Below are positions 25,068 through 33,530 of a stretch of DNA of 64,000 bases, in pieces. The stretch is from Acidimicrobiales bacterium mtb01 (GTDB lineage Bacteria > Actinomycetota > Acidimicrobiia > Acidimicrobiales > Ilumatobacteraceae). The stretch covers positions 545,501 to 609,500 of the forward strand of contig NBNI01000007.1 in assembly GCA_004379135.1 (NCBI GenBank). The letters run 5' to 3'. The position numbers were made by a program, and so were the translations under genes. Position 1 is the stretch's first letter; the number at the start of each line of letters is the position of its first letter. The notes beneath the pieces were generated by a model. That model was not told the origin of the DNA and made no database searches. It saw only the letters and a program-made list of their open reading frames with translations.

Positions 25068-25805
25068 ATGAATCCTTCACCGGTCGCCATCGTCGCCGAC
25101 GGACGCTTCTACGTCGGCCCCGACCTCTGTCGGCAGCTCGCTTCACGTGGTTTCGACCTCGTCGTGGGCGACGCCGACGAATCCCTCGCCACCGATATCG
25201 CCGACCTCGGACGCCGTCTCGTCTCGGTGACCGGCGGATCCGATCTGGCCGGCTCCGGGGCCTCCACTCTCGTCGAAACGGCTCAGCGCGAATTCGGACG
25301 CATCGACTCGGCGGTCGCTTTCTCCGGCGACATCGTCACCGGACGATTCACCAAGTCCTCGGTCGAGGACCTGCGGCGAGTTCTCGTCGGATGCGTCGAA
25401 GCTCCCTACAACTTCCTGCGGGCGGTCGTTCCGGTGATGACCGAGGCCGCCCAGGGCCAAGTGCTCATCATCACCAGCGCGTCGGCGGCCCGCCCCACAC
25501 CCGGAGCACCGTTGTATTCGGCGGCGCGAGCCGGCGCCACCATGCTCGTGAAGAACGTGGCCGACGAAGTCGCGCGCACCGGAGTGCAGGTGAACGCGAT
25601 CGGCACCAACTTCATGGATTTCCCGGCCTTCTTGAAATCGAGCGGCGCGACCGATCCGGAGGTTCGCGCCAAGATCGAAGCCCAGGTTCCCATGCGGCGC
25701 CTCGGCACCATGACCGAGTTCGCTTCGTTCTGCATGGCTTTCCTCGACGGCAGCAGTCGCTTCACCACCGGACAGTTCGTGGCCTACGCCGGCGGCTGGG
25801 CCTGA
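25068..25805 (+). CDS. degenerate SDR-family protein
   Basis: This is a Rossmann-fold protein of the short-chain dehydrogenase family, 245 residues, with altered catalytic and cofactor sites. The usual TGxxxGxG is replaced by ADGRFYVGP near residue 10, the NNAG position reads AFSGD, and the YxxxK pair is YSAAR near 152, with Arg for Lys. The Ser in ITSASAA and the C-terminal FTTGQFVAYAGGWA are kept. It could be a weakly active or non-catalytic subunit, for example a partner like the B chain in heteromeric SDR dehydrogenases. It starts a four-gene plus-strand run with the acyl-CoA dehydrogenase 10 nt downstream. The longer upstream frame shadows the sulfatase. Confidence 0.75.
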   Translation: MNPSPVAIVADGRFYVGPDLCRQLASRGFDLVVGDADESLATDIADLGRRLVSVTGGSDLAGSGASTLVETAQREFGRIDSAVAFSGDIVTGRFTKSSVEDLRRVLVGCVEAPYNFLRAVVPVMTEAAQGQVLIITSASAARPTPGAPLYSAARAGATMLVKNVADEVARTGVQVNAIGTNFMDFPAFLKSSGATDPEVRAKIEAQVPMRRLGTMTEFASFCMAFLDGSSRFTTGQFVAYAGGWA

Positions 25806-25815
25806 GGATCCGCTG

Positions 25816-26964
25816 ATGGACCGCACGCTGTACGACGACGAGCACCTCGCCTTCGGAGAGAGTTTCCGCACCTTCATCGCCAAGGAGATCGCTCCCGATT
25901 ACCTGCGCTGGGAGGAGGAGGGAATCGCTCCGCGCGATCTCTACGCGAAGGCCGGCGCGAACGGATTCCTCGGTATGGCGATTCCCGAGGAGTACGGAGG
26001 CGGTGGGAGCACCGACTTCCGCTTCAACGCGATCCTCGGCGAGGAATTGGCCCTCGCCGGCATCGGCGGAGCCGGTAACGGCATCACGTTGCACAACGAC
26101 ATCACCACGCCCTACTTCACCGACATCTGCAACGACGAGCAGAAGCGTCGCTGGCTGCCCGGCATCGCCGACGGAACGCTCATCACCGCAATCGCCATGA
26201 CCGAACCCGGAACCGGCAGTGATCTGGCCAGCATCGCGACCACGGCCCGCCGCGACGGCGATCGCTACATCCTCAACGGTTCGAAGACGTTCATCACCAA
26301 CGGGATCAACAGCGACATCGTCATCGTCGCGGCCAAGACCGATCCGTCGCAACGACACACCGGCATGTCGCTTCTGGTGGTCGAGCGCGGAATGGCCGGC
26401 TTCGAGCGCGGTCGCAATCTCGACAAGATCGGTCAGACCAGCGCCGACACGGCCGAACTGTTCTTCAACGACGTCGAGATCCCCGTCGAGAACCGACTCG
26501 GCGACGAGGGCAGGGCATTCCACTACCTCACCGGGAACCTCGCCCAGGAGCGACTCTCGATCGCCCTGGCCAGTCTGGCCTCGGCCCGTGCCTGCGTGAC
26601 CTGGACACTCGAGTACGTGAAGGATCGCAAGGCCTTCGGAACCACCATCGGTTCGTTCCAGAACACCAAGTTCGTCCTGGCCGAACAGCGAACCGAAGTC
26701 GACGTGGCCTAAGCCTACGTGGACGCCTGCGTGCTGGCGCTCAACTCGGGTCGACTCTCCGCGGCCGAAGCGGCGGCCGCCAAGTACTGGTGCACCGAAT
26801 TGCTCAAGCGGGTGGCCGACAAGTGCCTCCAGCTCTTCGGCGGCTACGGGTACATGCGCGAGTATCCGATCGCCCGAGCCTGGGCCGACGCGCGCATCAC
26901 CACCATCTACGGCGGCACCACCGAAGTGATGAAGAGCATCATCGCCAAGGACATGGGACTCTGA
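25816..26964 (+). pseudogene. acyl-CoA dehydrogenase interrupted by an in-frame TAA
   Basis: The reading frame encodes a full acyl-CoA dehydrogenase (382 codons) except for TAA at 26710-26712 (codon 299). The context reads RTEVDVA-stop-AYVDACVLALNSG, where relatives normally have Gln, so a CAA to TAA transition explains it. Upstream the flavoenzyme motifs are present: AIPEEYGGGG, AIAMTEPGTGSDLASI, LNGSKTFITNG and YVKDRKAFGTTIGSFQNTK. Downstream come FGGYGYMREYPIARAWADARITTIYGGTTEVMKSIIAKDMGL, so the frame has not decayed otherwise. The product would lose the last helices and be inactive. It is either a recent pseudogene, a strain mutation or a base error; TAA reassignment is unlikely because TAA ends the hydrolase at 19697. 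Confidence 0.85.
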
Positions 26965-26968
26965 CGCC

Positions 26969-27817
26969 GTGCCGGTCGCGCTGATCACCGGAGCCGCGGT
27001 GGGCTTCGGCCGCGGGTTGGCCCGCGTCTTCGCCCGGGCCGGCCACTCGTTGGCACTCATCGACGTCCGCCCCGAACTCGACGGCACCGCTGACGAGCTC
27101 CGCCGCTCCGGTGTCGACGTCCTCGCGGTGCGCGGCGACGTGACCGACGATTCGTCGGTCCGCTCACTGGTCGAACGCACCATCGACGCGTTCGGTCGGA
27201 TCGACCTTCTGATCAACAACGCGGGGCAGGTGCGATTCACATCGATCGATCTGCCCATCGAAACGGCGATCTCCCATCTCGAGGATTTGTGGCGGGTCAA
27301 CACGCGAGCGCCCTACGTGCTCGGTCGACTCGTCATTCCGCACATGATCGAGACCGGTGGCGGCCACATCGTCAACATCGCCACCGACCACATCCACACC
27401 TGCGGCTACCCGGTCGCCCTGTCGCACGTTGGATCCGAGTCCTGCGCATGGGCCGGCGCACCGCGCCGACCGCTCGGACCGGGCCCGTTCGACGCCTACG
27501 ACGCTTCCAAGTGGGCCCTCAATGGATTCACGCAGACATGGGCCCACGAACTCGCCAAGCATCGCATTCGGGTCAACAACATCTGCCTCGGTGCCACCGA
27601 CAGCGAGATGATGCGCGAAGCCGTGCTGGTCGGCCGCGGGCGGCCGGCCACGCAGAAGGAGATCGACTCGTGGATGCCCACCGAAGCGGTCGCCGACGTG
27701 GTTCGCCAGCTCCACGACGAAGGACCGGACGGTCGCACGGGCGACAACGTCGGCATCTGGTTGGGTCACCCGATCGTCCTGCCGCCGCCGCACGGGGTCT
27801 TGGGCCGTCGCGGCTGA
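26969..27817 (+). CDS. SDR-family oxidoreductase
   Basis: This is an intact short-chain dehydrogenase/reductase, 282 residues. The cofactor motif LITGAAVGFGRGLA is at the N-terminus, followed by GDVTDD, LLINNAGQVRF near 85, HIVNIATDHIH (Ser-equivalent region changed to Thr) and the YDASKWALNGF catalytic Tyr/Lys near 177. An insertion of about 20 residues (GYPVALSHVGSESCAWAGAPRR) precedes the active-site Tyr. The GTG start lies 4 bases after the acyl-CoA dehydrogenase stop, suggesting co-translation. The substrate is unknown; a hydroxyacyl-CoA or alcohol is plausible given its neighbours. Confidence 0.85.
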   Translation: MPVALITGAAVGFGRGLARVFARAGHSLALIDVRPELDGTADELRRSGVDVLAVRGDVTDDSSVRSLVERTIDAFGRIDLLINNAGQVRFTSIDLPIETAISHLEDLWRVNTRAPYVLGRLVIPHMIETGGGHIVNIATDHIHTCGYPVALSHVGSESCAWAGAPRRPLGPGPFDAYDASKWALNGFTQTWAHELAKHRIRVNNICLGATDSEMMREAVLVGRGRPATQKEIDSWMPTEAVADVVRQLHDEGPDGRTGDNVGIWLGHPIVLPPPHGVLGRRG

Positions 27818-27824
27818 CCGGGCG

Positions 27825-27830
27825 TACGAT
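27825..27830 (+). promoter_or_regulatory. -10 box of leaderless promoter for the Rieske oxygenase
   Basis: TACGAT ends 6 nt before the ATG at 27837 and lies just after the SDR stop, so the Rieske-thrH pair may have its own transcript. Confidence 0.5.
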
Positions 27831-27836
27831 GGGCGC

Positions 27837-28838
27837 ATGCCTCGCGCCCTCGCCGCCCGCTGGTACTCCGATCACGATCAGTACCAGATCGAACGCCGGG
27901 CCATCTGGGGCACCGACTGGTTGATGTTCGGCGTGACCGCCGAACTCGCACAACCGGGCCAATACGTGGCCGACGAAATCGCCGGCTACCCGCTCCTGGT
28001 GGTGGTCGACCCCGACGGCGGATTGCGCGGATTCCACAACGTGTGCCCGCACCGCGCCGGCGTCATCCAATGGCCGGGCTGCGGCAAGACCGGCAATCTC
28101 GTGTGCCGCTACCACGGTTGGGCCTTCGCGTGGGACGGTTCGCTGAAGTCGGCCCGCGACTTCGGCGAGGTCCCGTCGGTCGACGAGCACTCGCTTCGAC
28201 CGATCCGTGTCGAAACCTGGGGACCGCTCGTCTTCGTGAACCTCGACGAGAACGCCCCATCCTTGGCCTCGACCCTCGGATCGCTCGACGGTGCGGTACG
28301 GCAGCACGACTTCTCCACCTTCTCGTACGGCATGCGAGTCACCCGCACGCTCGAATGCAATTGGAAGACGTATGTCGACAACTACCTCGAGGGCTATCAC
28401 GTCCCCCTCCTGCACCCGCTCCTCAATTCGGCCGTCGACATGAAGACCTACACGGTCGAGGTTCCCGATGAGACCTACTGCATCCACCGGGCCGGCCAGG
28501 TCGACGGATCCGCATCGGCCGGGGTGTGGGTGTTCCGGTATCCGAACCTCGCCATCAACGTCTACTCCGACGGCATGAACATCGAACGCATCGTCCCGTT
28601 GTCGTCCACCCGGACCGCCGTCGTGTACGACTACTTCGCGCACGACACTTCCGAGGAGAAGATGGCGTCCATGGTCGAGATGTCCAACGTCACGCTCGAC
28701 GAGGATCAGACCATCGCCGAACTCGTCCAACGCAACCTCGATGCCGGCGTCTACGAGGCCGGTCCGTTGAGTCCTCGCCACGAGAATGCGTTGGCCTGGT
28801 TCCAGCAGCGCGTGCGCCAGTCGACGGGTGCTCGCTGA
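27837..28838 (+). CDS. Rieske non-heme iron oxygenase, alpha subunit (ring-hydroxylating / N-demethylase type)
   Basis: This is the oxygenase component of a two- or three-part Rieske system. The Rieske [2Fe-2S] site is CPHRAGVIQWPGCGKTGNLVCRYHGWAF near 67-95. The mononuclear iron site is in NWKTYVDNYLEGYHVPLLHP near 175-195, with two His, and a later acidic ligand. The 333-residue single chain resembles choline/glycine-betaine/carnitine-type monooxygenases (GbcA, CntA) rather than naphthalene dioxygenases. No ferredoxin or reductase partner gene is adjacent. Its stop overlaps the thrH start by one base (TGATG). Confidence 0.85.
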   Translation: MPRALAARWYSDHDQYQIERRAIWGTDWLMFGVTAELAQPGQYVADEIAGYPLLVVVDPDGGLRGFHNVCPHRAGVIQWPGCGKTGNLVCRYHGWAFAWDGSLKSARDFGEVPSVDEHSLRPIRVETWGPLVFVNLDENAPSLASTLGSLDGAVRQHDFSTFSYGMRVTRTLECNWKTYVDNYLEGYHVPLLHPLLNSAVDMKTYTVEVPDETYCIHRAGQVDGSASAGVWVFRYPNLAINVYSDGMNIERIVPLSSTRTAVVYDYFAHDTSEEKMASMVEMSNVTLDEDQTIAELVQRNLDAGVYEAGPLSPRHENALAWFQQRVRQSTGAR

Positions 28839-29458
28839 TGGCCGTCGCGTCCACTCGCACACAGACCGTGGTGACCCTCGATCTCGAGGGTGTCCTCGTT
28901 CCGGAGATCTGGATCGCGGTCGCCGAAACCACGGGTATCCCCGAACTGCGACGAACGACACGTGACGAACCCGACTACGACGTCCTCATGCGCGGACGGT
29001 TGCAGATCCTCGACCGCCACGGATTGACGATGTCGAAGATCTCGTCGGTGATCGGAACTCTCGATCCTTTGCCGGGCGCTCGCGCGTTCCTCGACGAGCT
29101 GCGCTCCCGGACCCAGGTACTGATCCTGTCCGACACGTTCGAGCAATTCGGCCAGCCGCTGATGCGCCTCCTTGGCATGCCGACGCTGCTCTGCCATCGC
29201 CTGGTCGTCGACGACGATCGCATCGTCGACTACGAACTGCGCATGAACGATCAGAAACGCCACGCCGTCGCGGCGCTGAAAGCGCTCAACTACCGCGTGG
29301 TCGCCGCCGGTGACTCGTACAACGACACCGCGATGCTCGCCGAGGCCGACGCCGGATTCCTCTTCCACGCGCCCGAGAACGTTCGTCGCGAGTTCCCGCA
29401 ATTCGATGCGCACGACGAGTACGACGAATTGCTGGCAGCGATCCTCGGCCACATCTGA
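28838..29458 (+). CDS. thrH: phosphoserine phosphatase / homoserine phosphotransferase
   Basis: This is a HAD-superfamily enzyme that dephosphorylates phosphoserine and can transfer the phosphate to homoserine. The nucleophile motif is LDLEGVLVPEIWIA near 14, matching Pseudomonas ThrH closely. PDYDVLMRGRLQILDRHG, VLILSDTFEQFGQPLMRLLG, TLLCHRL and RVVAAGDSYNDTAMLAEADAGFLFHAPENV follow in the same order. It has 206 residues, as in the family. The ATG overlaps the Rieske gene stop, so expression is linked. It ends 18 nt before the convergent protease. A role in serine/threonine metabolism is known; why it sits with a Rieske oxygenase is unclear. Confidence 0.92.
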   Translation: MAVASTRTQTVVTLDLEGVLVPEIWIAVAETTGIPELRRTTRDEPDYDVLMRGRLQILDRHGLTMSKISSVIGTLDPLPGARAFLDELRSRTQVLILSDTFEQFGQPLMRLLGMPTLLCHRLVVDDDRIVDYELRMNDQKRHAVAALKALNYRVVAAGDSYNDTAMLAEADAGFLFHAPENVRREFPQFDAHDEYDELLAAILGHI

Positions 29459-29476
29459 GATCCAAGGCTCGATCGT

Positions 29477-31204
29477 TCAACAGGAAGCGAGCGACTCGAT
29501 CGGTTCGGCCAGAGCCGCCGGTCCGCCGAAGATGGCCAGGCTGTCGACTCCGAGTCGGGCGATCTGCGAGCGAACCGTGCCAGGCACGCAGTTCGACGGC
29601 ACGAGCATCAGCGGCGACACGGGATCGAGCGACGAGAACGGAACGGCCGCCAACGCATCGGGGAAGTTCGCCGCCGTGGCCAGGGCCGCCCACTTGGAGA
29701 TTGACAGTCCCTCCCACACCGCCGCCGAGCGATCCGAGACGTCGGCGGCGTCGATGGGCAGGACGTTGGCGATGGCCTTCAGGCTCGTGACGAGGGAGGC
29801 CGAGAAGGTTGCCGGAGGGCCGACCGTACGAATGGTCGAGGGCGCCAGCGAGGCGATCAGCTGACGCGTCGCCTCGGGCAGGGGCGCGAGTCCATCCACC
29901 AGCACGAAGGGCCGCCCGTACACCGCGGCCGCCGTGGACGCGATGAGCGGATCGGCGAAGTCGCGTCCGCTGGCCACCCACACGACCGGACTCGTGCGAC
30001 CGACCCAGGCGGTCTGGGTGAACTGTCGCGCGGTGTCGTAGCGGTCGATCCCTCCGACGCGGATCACTTCGCCCGTGACGACGGATCGGAGTTGATCGAA
30101 CACGGCCGCCGACACGGCCGCGGTTCCTCCGGCCACGTACACCTTGCTCGGCGCCAACCGCTGCAATTCGAGCCGCGTGCTGGACGGCACGCCGTTGGCG
30201 TCGACCAGGAGCACCGGCGCGCCGAAGCGCGACGCCGCGGCACCGGCGGCCAAGGCATCGGGGAACTTGGCACCGGTGGCGATGAACACCTCGTCGGTCG
30301 TGCGCCAATCGGCCGACACCGCGGCCGCGGTCTCGTACCGATCGGCACCGAAGATACGCGTCACCTGCAGGCCGCCCGTGATGGCCGAACCTCCGCCGAG
30401 TTGCAGACCGGTCACCGATCTCATCCAGGCCAATCCGGACGGTACCCAGGCCGACACCGAATGTCCGTTGCACCCGACCGGGCCATAACTCGTGAGGCCC
30501 ACGACTCGGTAACGCCCGTCGGTTCCGAGCGCCACGACCGGACCCCCGGAGTCACCGTTGCACGCGAAAGTGGCCGGTGCGATGGCGCACAACGCGGTCG
30601 ACGAGTCGTACACGTTGCCGAGCGACAAATCGAGAGTGGCGCACTCGGAGTCGGCCACCACCGACAGGTTTCCGCTCTGCAGGGTCGCGCTCACCGCGCC
30701 GCCGGCGGTGGTGCGCCCCCAGCCGAGCACGGTGACCGGAGCACCGGTACGCCAGGCCCAGGTGTCGTCGTACGACGCGACACTCGGAATCGACGCGGCG
30801 TCGATCGGCGCGGGCGCGTCCAGTTGATACAAGCCGAAGTCGTAGCGGATCGACAGGCTGGTGATCGAGAAGTACGGGTGCGATCGCCCGGACGCCCCGC
30901 CGCGCGAAACGAGCGACGACACGGCGGTCGAACCGGAGAAGATCTCGGCCCGACCCGTCGCGCTCACGCAGTGGCCGGCCGTCGCGACCCATTGCGGAGA
31001 GATGAAGACGCCCGTGCACAGCGATCCGTCATCGCCGAGAATTCGCGCGACCACCGGCGCCCACAGTCCGTCGGCCAACGATCCACCGACGACATACGGT
31101 TGAACGGGGGTCGGATCGTGATCAACCTCGGCCGCAACAGCGACCCAACCGAAGAGCAGCTGAATGGCTGCGAGGAGGGCGAGAACTCGCCGGAAACGAA
31201 TCAC
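29477..31204 (-). CDS. secreted trypsin-like serine protease with three cell-wall-binding (CWB2) repeats
   Basis: This is an exported chymotrypsin-fold protease. The signal peptide (RFRR, then LALLAAIQLLFGWVAVAA) spans residues 1-25. The catalytic triad is His in WVATAGHCVS, Asp in RYDFGLYQLD and Ser in CNGDSGGPVVA. From about residue 285 there are three CWB2 repeats, each with RxxGxDRYxTA- or FPDALAA-type motifs, which in Gram-positives hold proteins on the cell surface. I place the start at GTG 31204, the base after the CCA encoded by tRNA-Leu. It gives an ideal signal peptide and 575 residues; the longer frame runs into the tRNA gene. The transcript is probably released by tRNA 3' processing. 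Confidence 0.85.
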   Translation of the reverse strand: MIRFRRVLALLAAIQLLFGWVAVAAEVDHDPTPVQPYVVGGSLADGLWAPVVARILGDDGSLCTGVFISPQWVATAGHCVSATGRAEIFSGSTAVSSLVSRGGASGRSHPYFSITSLSIRYDFGLYQLDAPAPIDAASIPSVASYDDTWAWRTGAPVTVLGWGRTTAGGAVSATLQSGNLSVVADSECATLDLSLGNVYDSSTALCAIAPATFACNGDSGGPVVALGTDGRYRVVGLTSYGPVGCNGHSVSAWVPSGLAWMRSVTGLQLGGGSAITGGLQVTRIFGADRYETAAAVSADWRTTDEVFIATGAKFPDALAAGAAASRFGAPVLLVDANGVPSSTRLELQRLAPSKVYVAGGTAAVSAAVFDQLRSVVTGEVIRVGGIDRYDTARQFTQTAWVGRTSPVVWVASGRDFADPLIASTAAAVYGRPFVLVDGLAPLPEATRQLIASLAPSTIRTVGPPATFSASLVTSLKAIANVLPIDAADVSDRSAAVWEGLSISKWAALATAANFPDALAAVPFSSLDPVSPLMLVPSNCVPGTVRSQIARLGVDSLAIFGGPAALAEPIESLASC

Positions 31205-31291
31205 TGGTGTCGAAGGGGGGACTTGAACCCCCACGATCTTACGATCACTAGCCCCTCAAGCTAGCGCGTCTGCCTATTCCGCCACTTCGAC
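31205..31291 (-). tRNA. tRNA-Leu (anticodon GAG) with encoded CCA
   Basis: This is a class II tRNA of 84 nt plus encoded CCA (31205-31207). The acceptor stem GTCGAAG pairs with CTTCGAC. The anticodon stem CTAGC/GCTAG encloses TTGAGGG, giving anticodon GAG (leucine CUC/CUU codons). The long variable arm TGATCGTAAGATCGT has a hairpin stem, and the T arm is GGGGG-TTCAAGT-CCCCC. A TATCGT -10 box lies 11 nt upstream. The 3' CCA touches the GTG start of the protease gene. Confidence 0.96.
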
Positions 31292-31302
31292 GTGGAATGA
31301 GA

Positions 31303-31308
31303 ACGATA
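31303..31308 (-). promoter_or_regulatory. -10 box for tRNA-Leu (and probably the protease)
   Basis: TATCGT on the minus strand ends 11 nt before the mature tRNA 5' end. It lies between the secG stop and the tRNA. Confidence 0.4.
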
Positions 31309-31322
31309 CAGCCGGGTCCCGG

Positions 31323-31562
31323 TCACCGCACGAGGAGAAAGCCCAGGCTGAGGACGGAAACCGTCCAGACCAGAGCGAACACGAACGTGATGCGATTGAG
31401 GTTCCGCTCGGCCGCCGCCGACCCGAGAGCCGCACCGCCACCTCCGCCGAACATGTCGGAGAGACCGCCGCCCTTGCCGCTGTGCATGAGGATGCCGGCG
31501 ATCATGCCGATCGTCGACACGATGTTGATGACGACCATGAGGTACATGATGATGTCGCGCAC
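31323..31562 (-). CDS. secG: preprotein translocase subunit SecG
   Basis: SecG is a small accessory subunit of the SecYEG channel that assists protein export. The 79 residues have two membrane helices (IIMYLMVVINIVSTIGMIAGILMH and ITFVFALVWTVSVLSLGFLLV). Between them is the conserved cytoplasmic loop GKGGGLSDMFGGG. The start is taken as GTG at 31562; a TAGGAT box ends 8 nt upstream. In most actinobacteria secG follows tpiA directly, but here the opp operon lies between them, 19 nt upstream of secG. Confidence 0.92.
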   Translation of the reverse strand: MRDIIMYLMVVINIVSTIGMIAGILMHSGKGGGLSDMFGGGGGAALGSAAAERNLNRITFVFALVWTVSVLSLGFLLVR

Positions 31563-31570
31563 GGCCGACG

Positions 31571-31576
31571 ATCCTA
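31571..31576 (-). promoter_or_regulatory. -10 box for secG
   Basis: TAGGAT on the minus strand ends 8 nt before the GTG at 31562. It lies in the 19-nt gap after oppF, so secG may be transcribed separately. Confidence 0.4.
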
Positions 31577-31581
31577 CTGCC

Positions 31582-32556
31582 TCAGTCGGGAAAGTGGCAG
31601 GCCACGGGGTGCCCCTGCCCACGATCGACCAGGGCTGGTTCCTCGACCGCGCAGTGGTCCTGGGCCTTCGGACAACGGGTCCGGAAGCGGCAACCCGAAG
31701 GAGGATCGATCGGGCTCGGCACATCGCCCTCGAGCATGATCCGCCGCCGACCTCGCTCGACACCCGGATCGGGCACCGGAATGGCCGACAACAGGGCCCG
31801 GGTGTACGGATGCGACGCTCGTTCGTACAGGGTTTCAGCGGTGGCGACTTCGACCAACTTGCCGAGATACATCACGGCCACGTTGTGCGACACGTGCCGA
31901 ACGACCGAGAGGTCGTGGGCGATGAACACGTAGGCAAGGCCGAGTTGGTCCTGCAGGTCGGCCAACAGGTTCACGACTCCGGCCTGGATGCTGACGTCGA
32001 GCGCCGACACCGGTTCGTCGAGGACCAGGAGTTTCGGGTTGGACGCGAGTGCTCGCGCGATTCCGATGCGCTGGCGTTGACCACCGCTGAACTCGTGCGG
32101 GAACCGCCGCGAGTGATCGGGCGACAAGCCGACCAGTTCGAGCAACTCCTTCACACGGGCTCGATGATCACCGGGAATCCTCTGCACTTCGAGAGGCTCG
32201 GCGATCGAAGTTCCGACGGTGAGTCGAGGATCGAGGGATGCGTACGGATCCTGGAAGACGATCTGCATGTCGCGTCGCAATTCGCGCAGCCGCTCGGCGC
32301 GCATCCCGACCAGTTCTTCTCCCTGGAAGCGAACCGACCCGGCCGTGGGTTCGATCAGGCGAAGGATGCAGCGGCCGACGGTCGTCTTGCCCGAACCGGA
32401 CTCCCCGACCAGACCCAAGGTCTCGCCCGGACGGACCGAGAACGAGACGTTGGAAACGGCTTGAACCGTGTTCTTGTAGGCGCGCACTCCACGAGCGGTC
32501 TTGACCGTGAAGTGCTTCACGAGGCCGTCGACGGCGAGAATCGGCTCGACGGTCAT
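31582..32556 (-). CDS. oppF: oligopeptide ABC transporter ATP-binding protein OppF
   Basis: This is the second ATPase of a peptide/nickel-type (PepT) importer. It has Walker [16 protein letters not shown] near residue 53, signature [16 protein letters not shown] near 160, Walker [15 protein letters not shown] near 180 and the switch His in [12 protein letters not shown]. The family C-terminal oligopeptide-binding tail [21 protein letters not shown] carries the Cys pattern of OppD/OppF. It has 324 residues. ATG at 32556 overlaps the oppD stop by 4 nt. Confidence 0.92.
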   Translation of the reverse strand: MTVEPILAVDGLVKHFTVKTARGVRAYKNTVQAVSNVSFSVRPGETLGLVGESGSGKTTVGRCILRLIEPTAGSVRFQGEELVGMRAERLRELRRDMQIVFQDPYASLDPRLTVGTSIAEPLEVQRIPGDHRARVKELLELVGLSPDHSRRFPHEFSGGQRQRIGIARALASNPKLLVLDEPVSALDVSIQAGVVNLLADLQDQLGLAYVFIAHDLSVVRHVSHNVAVMYLGKLVEVATAETLYERASHPYTRALLSAIPVPDPGVERGRRRIMLEGDVPSPIDPPSGCRFRTRCPKAQDHCAVEEPALVDRGQGHPVACHFPD

Positions 32557-33530
32557 GGCCCCACCGATCGCAGTTCGTCGGCCCGCAGGCACGCCGACTC
32601 CAGATCACCCACAACACGGAGCGTTGGAACCTCGAGCGAACATCGATCGATCGCGTGCGGACACCGAACCCGGAACGCACAACCAGAGGGGGGTTCGATC
32701 ATGTTGGGAGGCGAACCTGGGATCGGGACGAGTCGATCGCGGCCGACGCTCGGAAGCGATCGAAGAAGACCCTGCGTGTACGGATGCGAGGGGTGGTCGT
32801 AGAGCGCGGCCACCGGACCCCGTTCGACGACGCGTCCGGCGTACATGCCCTGCACTCGATCGGCCACGCGGGCAACCACCCCGAGATCGTGGGTGATGAG
32901 GACGATGGCCGCCTGACGTTCGGACTGGATCTTCTGGAGGATTTCGAGGATCTGGGCCTGGACGGTCACGTCGAGGGCCGTCGTCGGCTCGTCGGCGATC
33001 AGGACGTCGGGGTCGTTGGCGATCGCCATGGCGATCATCACACGCTGACGCATGCCGCCCGAGAACTCGTGCGGATATTGACGAGCCCGCTCCCGCGGTT
33101 GCGGGATTCCGACGTCGTTCAGCAGCTCGATGGCGCGCTCCATGGCCGCCGCCTTGCTCATCGACTGATGGGCCCGGATCATCTCCACGATCTGGTGACC
33201 GATGCGGTGGGTCGGGTTCAGCGCCGACAGCGGATCCTGGAAGATCATGGCCACCTTGCGACCACGAACTTCACGCAGCACCTGGCGCGGCGCTCCGACC
33301 AACTCGGTGCCGTTGACAGTGGCCGAACCGGAGATGCGCGCACCTTTGGGCAACAGACCCATGAGCCCGAGGAAGGTCACCGACTTGCCCGATCCGGATT
33401 CGCCGACCACTCCGACGATCTCGCCCGCCCGCACGTCGAGGTCGATTCCCCGAACGGCCTGCACGTCGCCGAAAAGCGTGGGGAACGTGACCCGAAAATC
33501 TCGCAACGAGAGGACGACTTCGTTGGTCAT
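32553..33530 (-). CDS. oppD: oligopeptide ABC transporter ATP-binding protein OppD
   Basis: This is the first ATPase of the peptide importer, 325 residues. Walker A is [14 protein letters not shown], the ABC signature is [16 protein letters not shown] and Walker B is [14 protein letters not shown]. The switch is [15 protein letters not shown], and the C-terminal Cys-containing tail is [20 protein letters not shown] start at ATG 33530, which overlaps the oppC stop by one base (TGATG). The longer upstream frame only shadows oppC. Confidence 0.92.
   Translation of the reverse strand: MTNEVVLSLRDFRVTFPTLFGDVQAVRGIDLDVRAGEIVGVVGESGSGKSVTFLGLMGLLPKGARISGSATVNGTELVGAPRQVLREVRGRKVAMIFQDPLSALNPTHRIGHQIVEMIRAHQSMSKAAAMERAIELLNDVGIPQPRERARQYPHEFSGGMRQRVMIAMAIANDPDVLIADEPTTALDVTVQAQILEILQKIQSERQAAIVLITHDLGVVARVADRVQGMYAGRVVERGPVAALYDHPSHPYTQGLLRSLPSVGRDRLVPIPGSPPNMIEPPSGCAFRVRCPHAIDRCSLEVPTLRVVGDLESACLRADELRSVGP

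Noticed and set aside
26710-26712. TAA as a reassigned sense codon
   Set aside because: TAA ends the intact hydrolase gene at 19697, and no tRNA with a UUA-reading suppressor anticodon is seen.
31205-31234. Protease start upstream at 31234
   Set aside because: That start lies inside the tRNA-Leu gene and adds ten residues that spoil the signal peptide.
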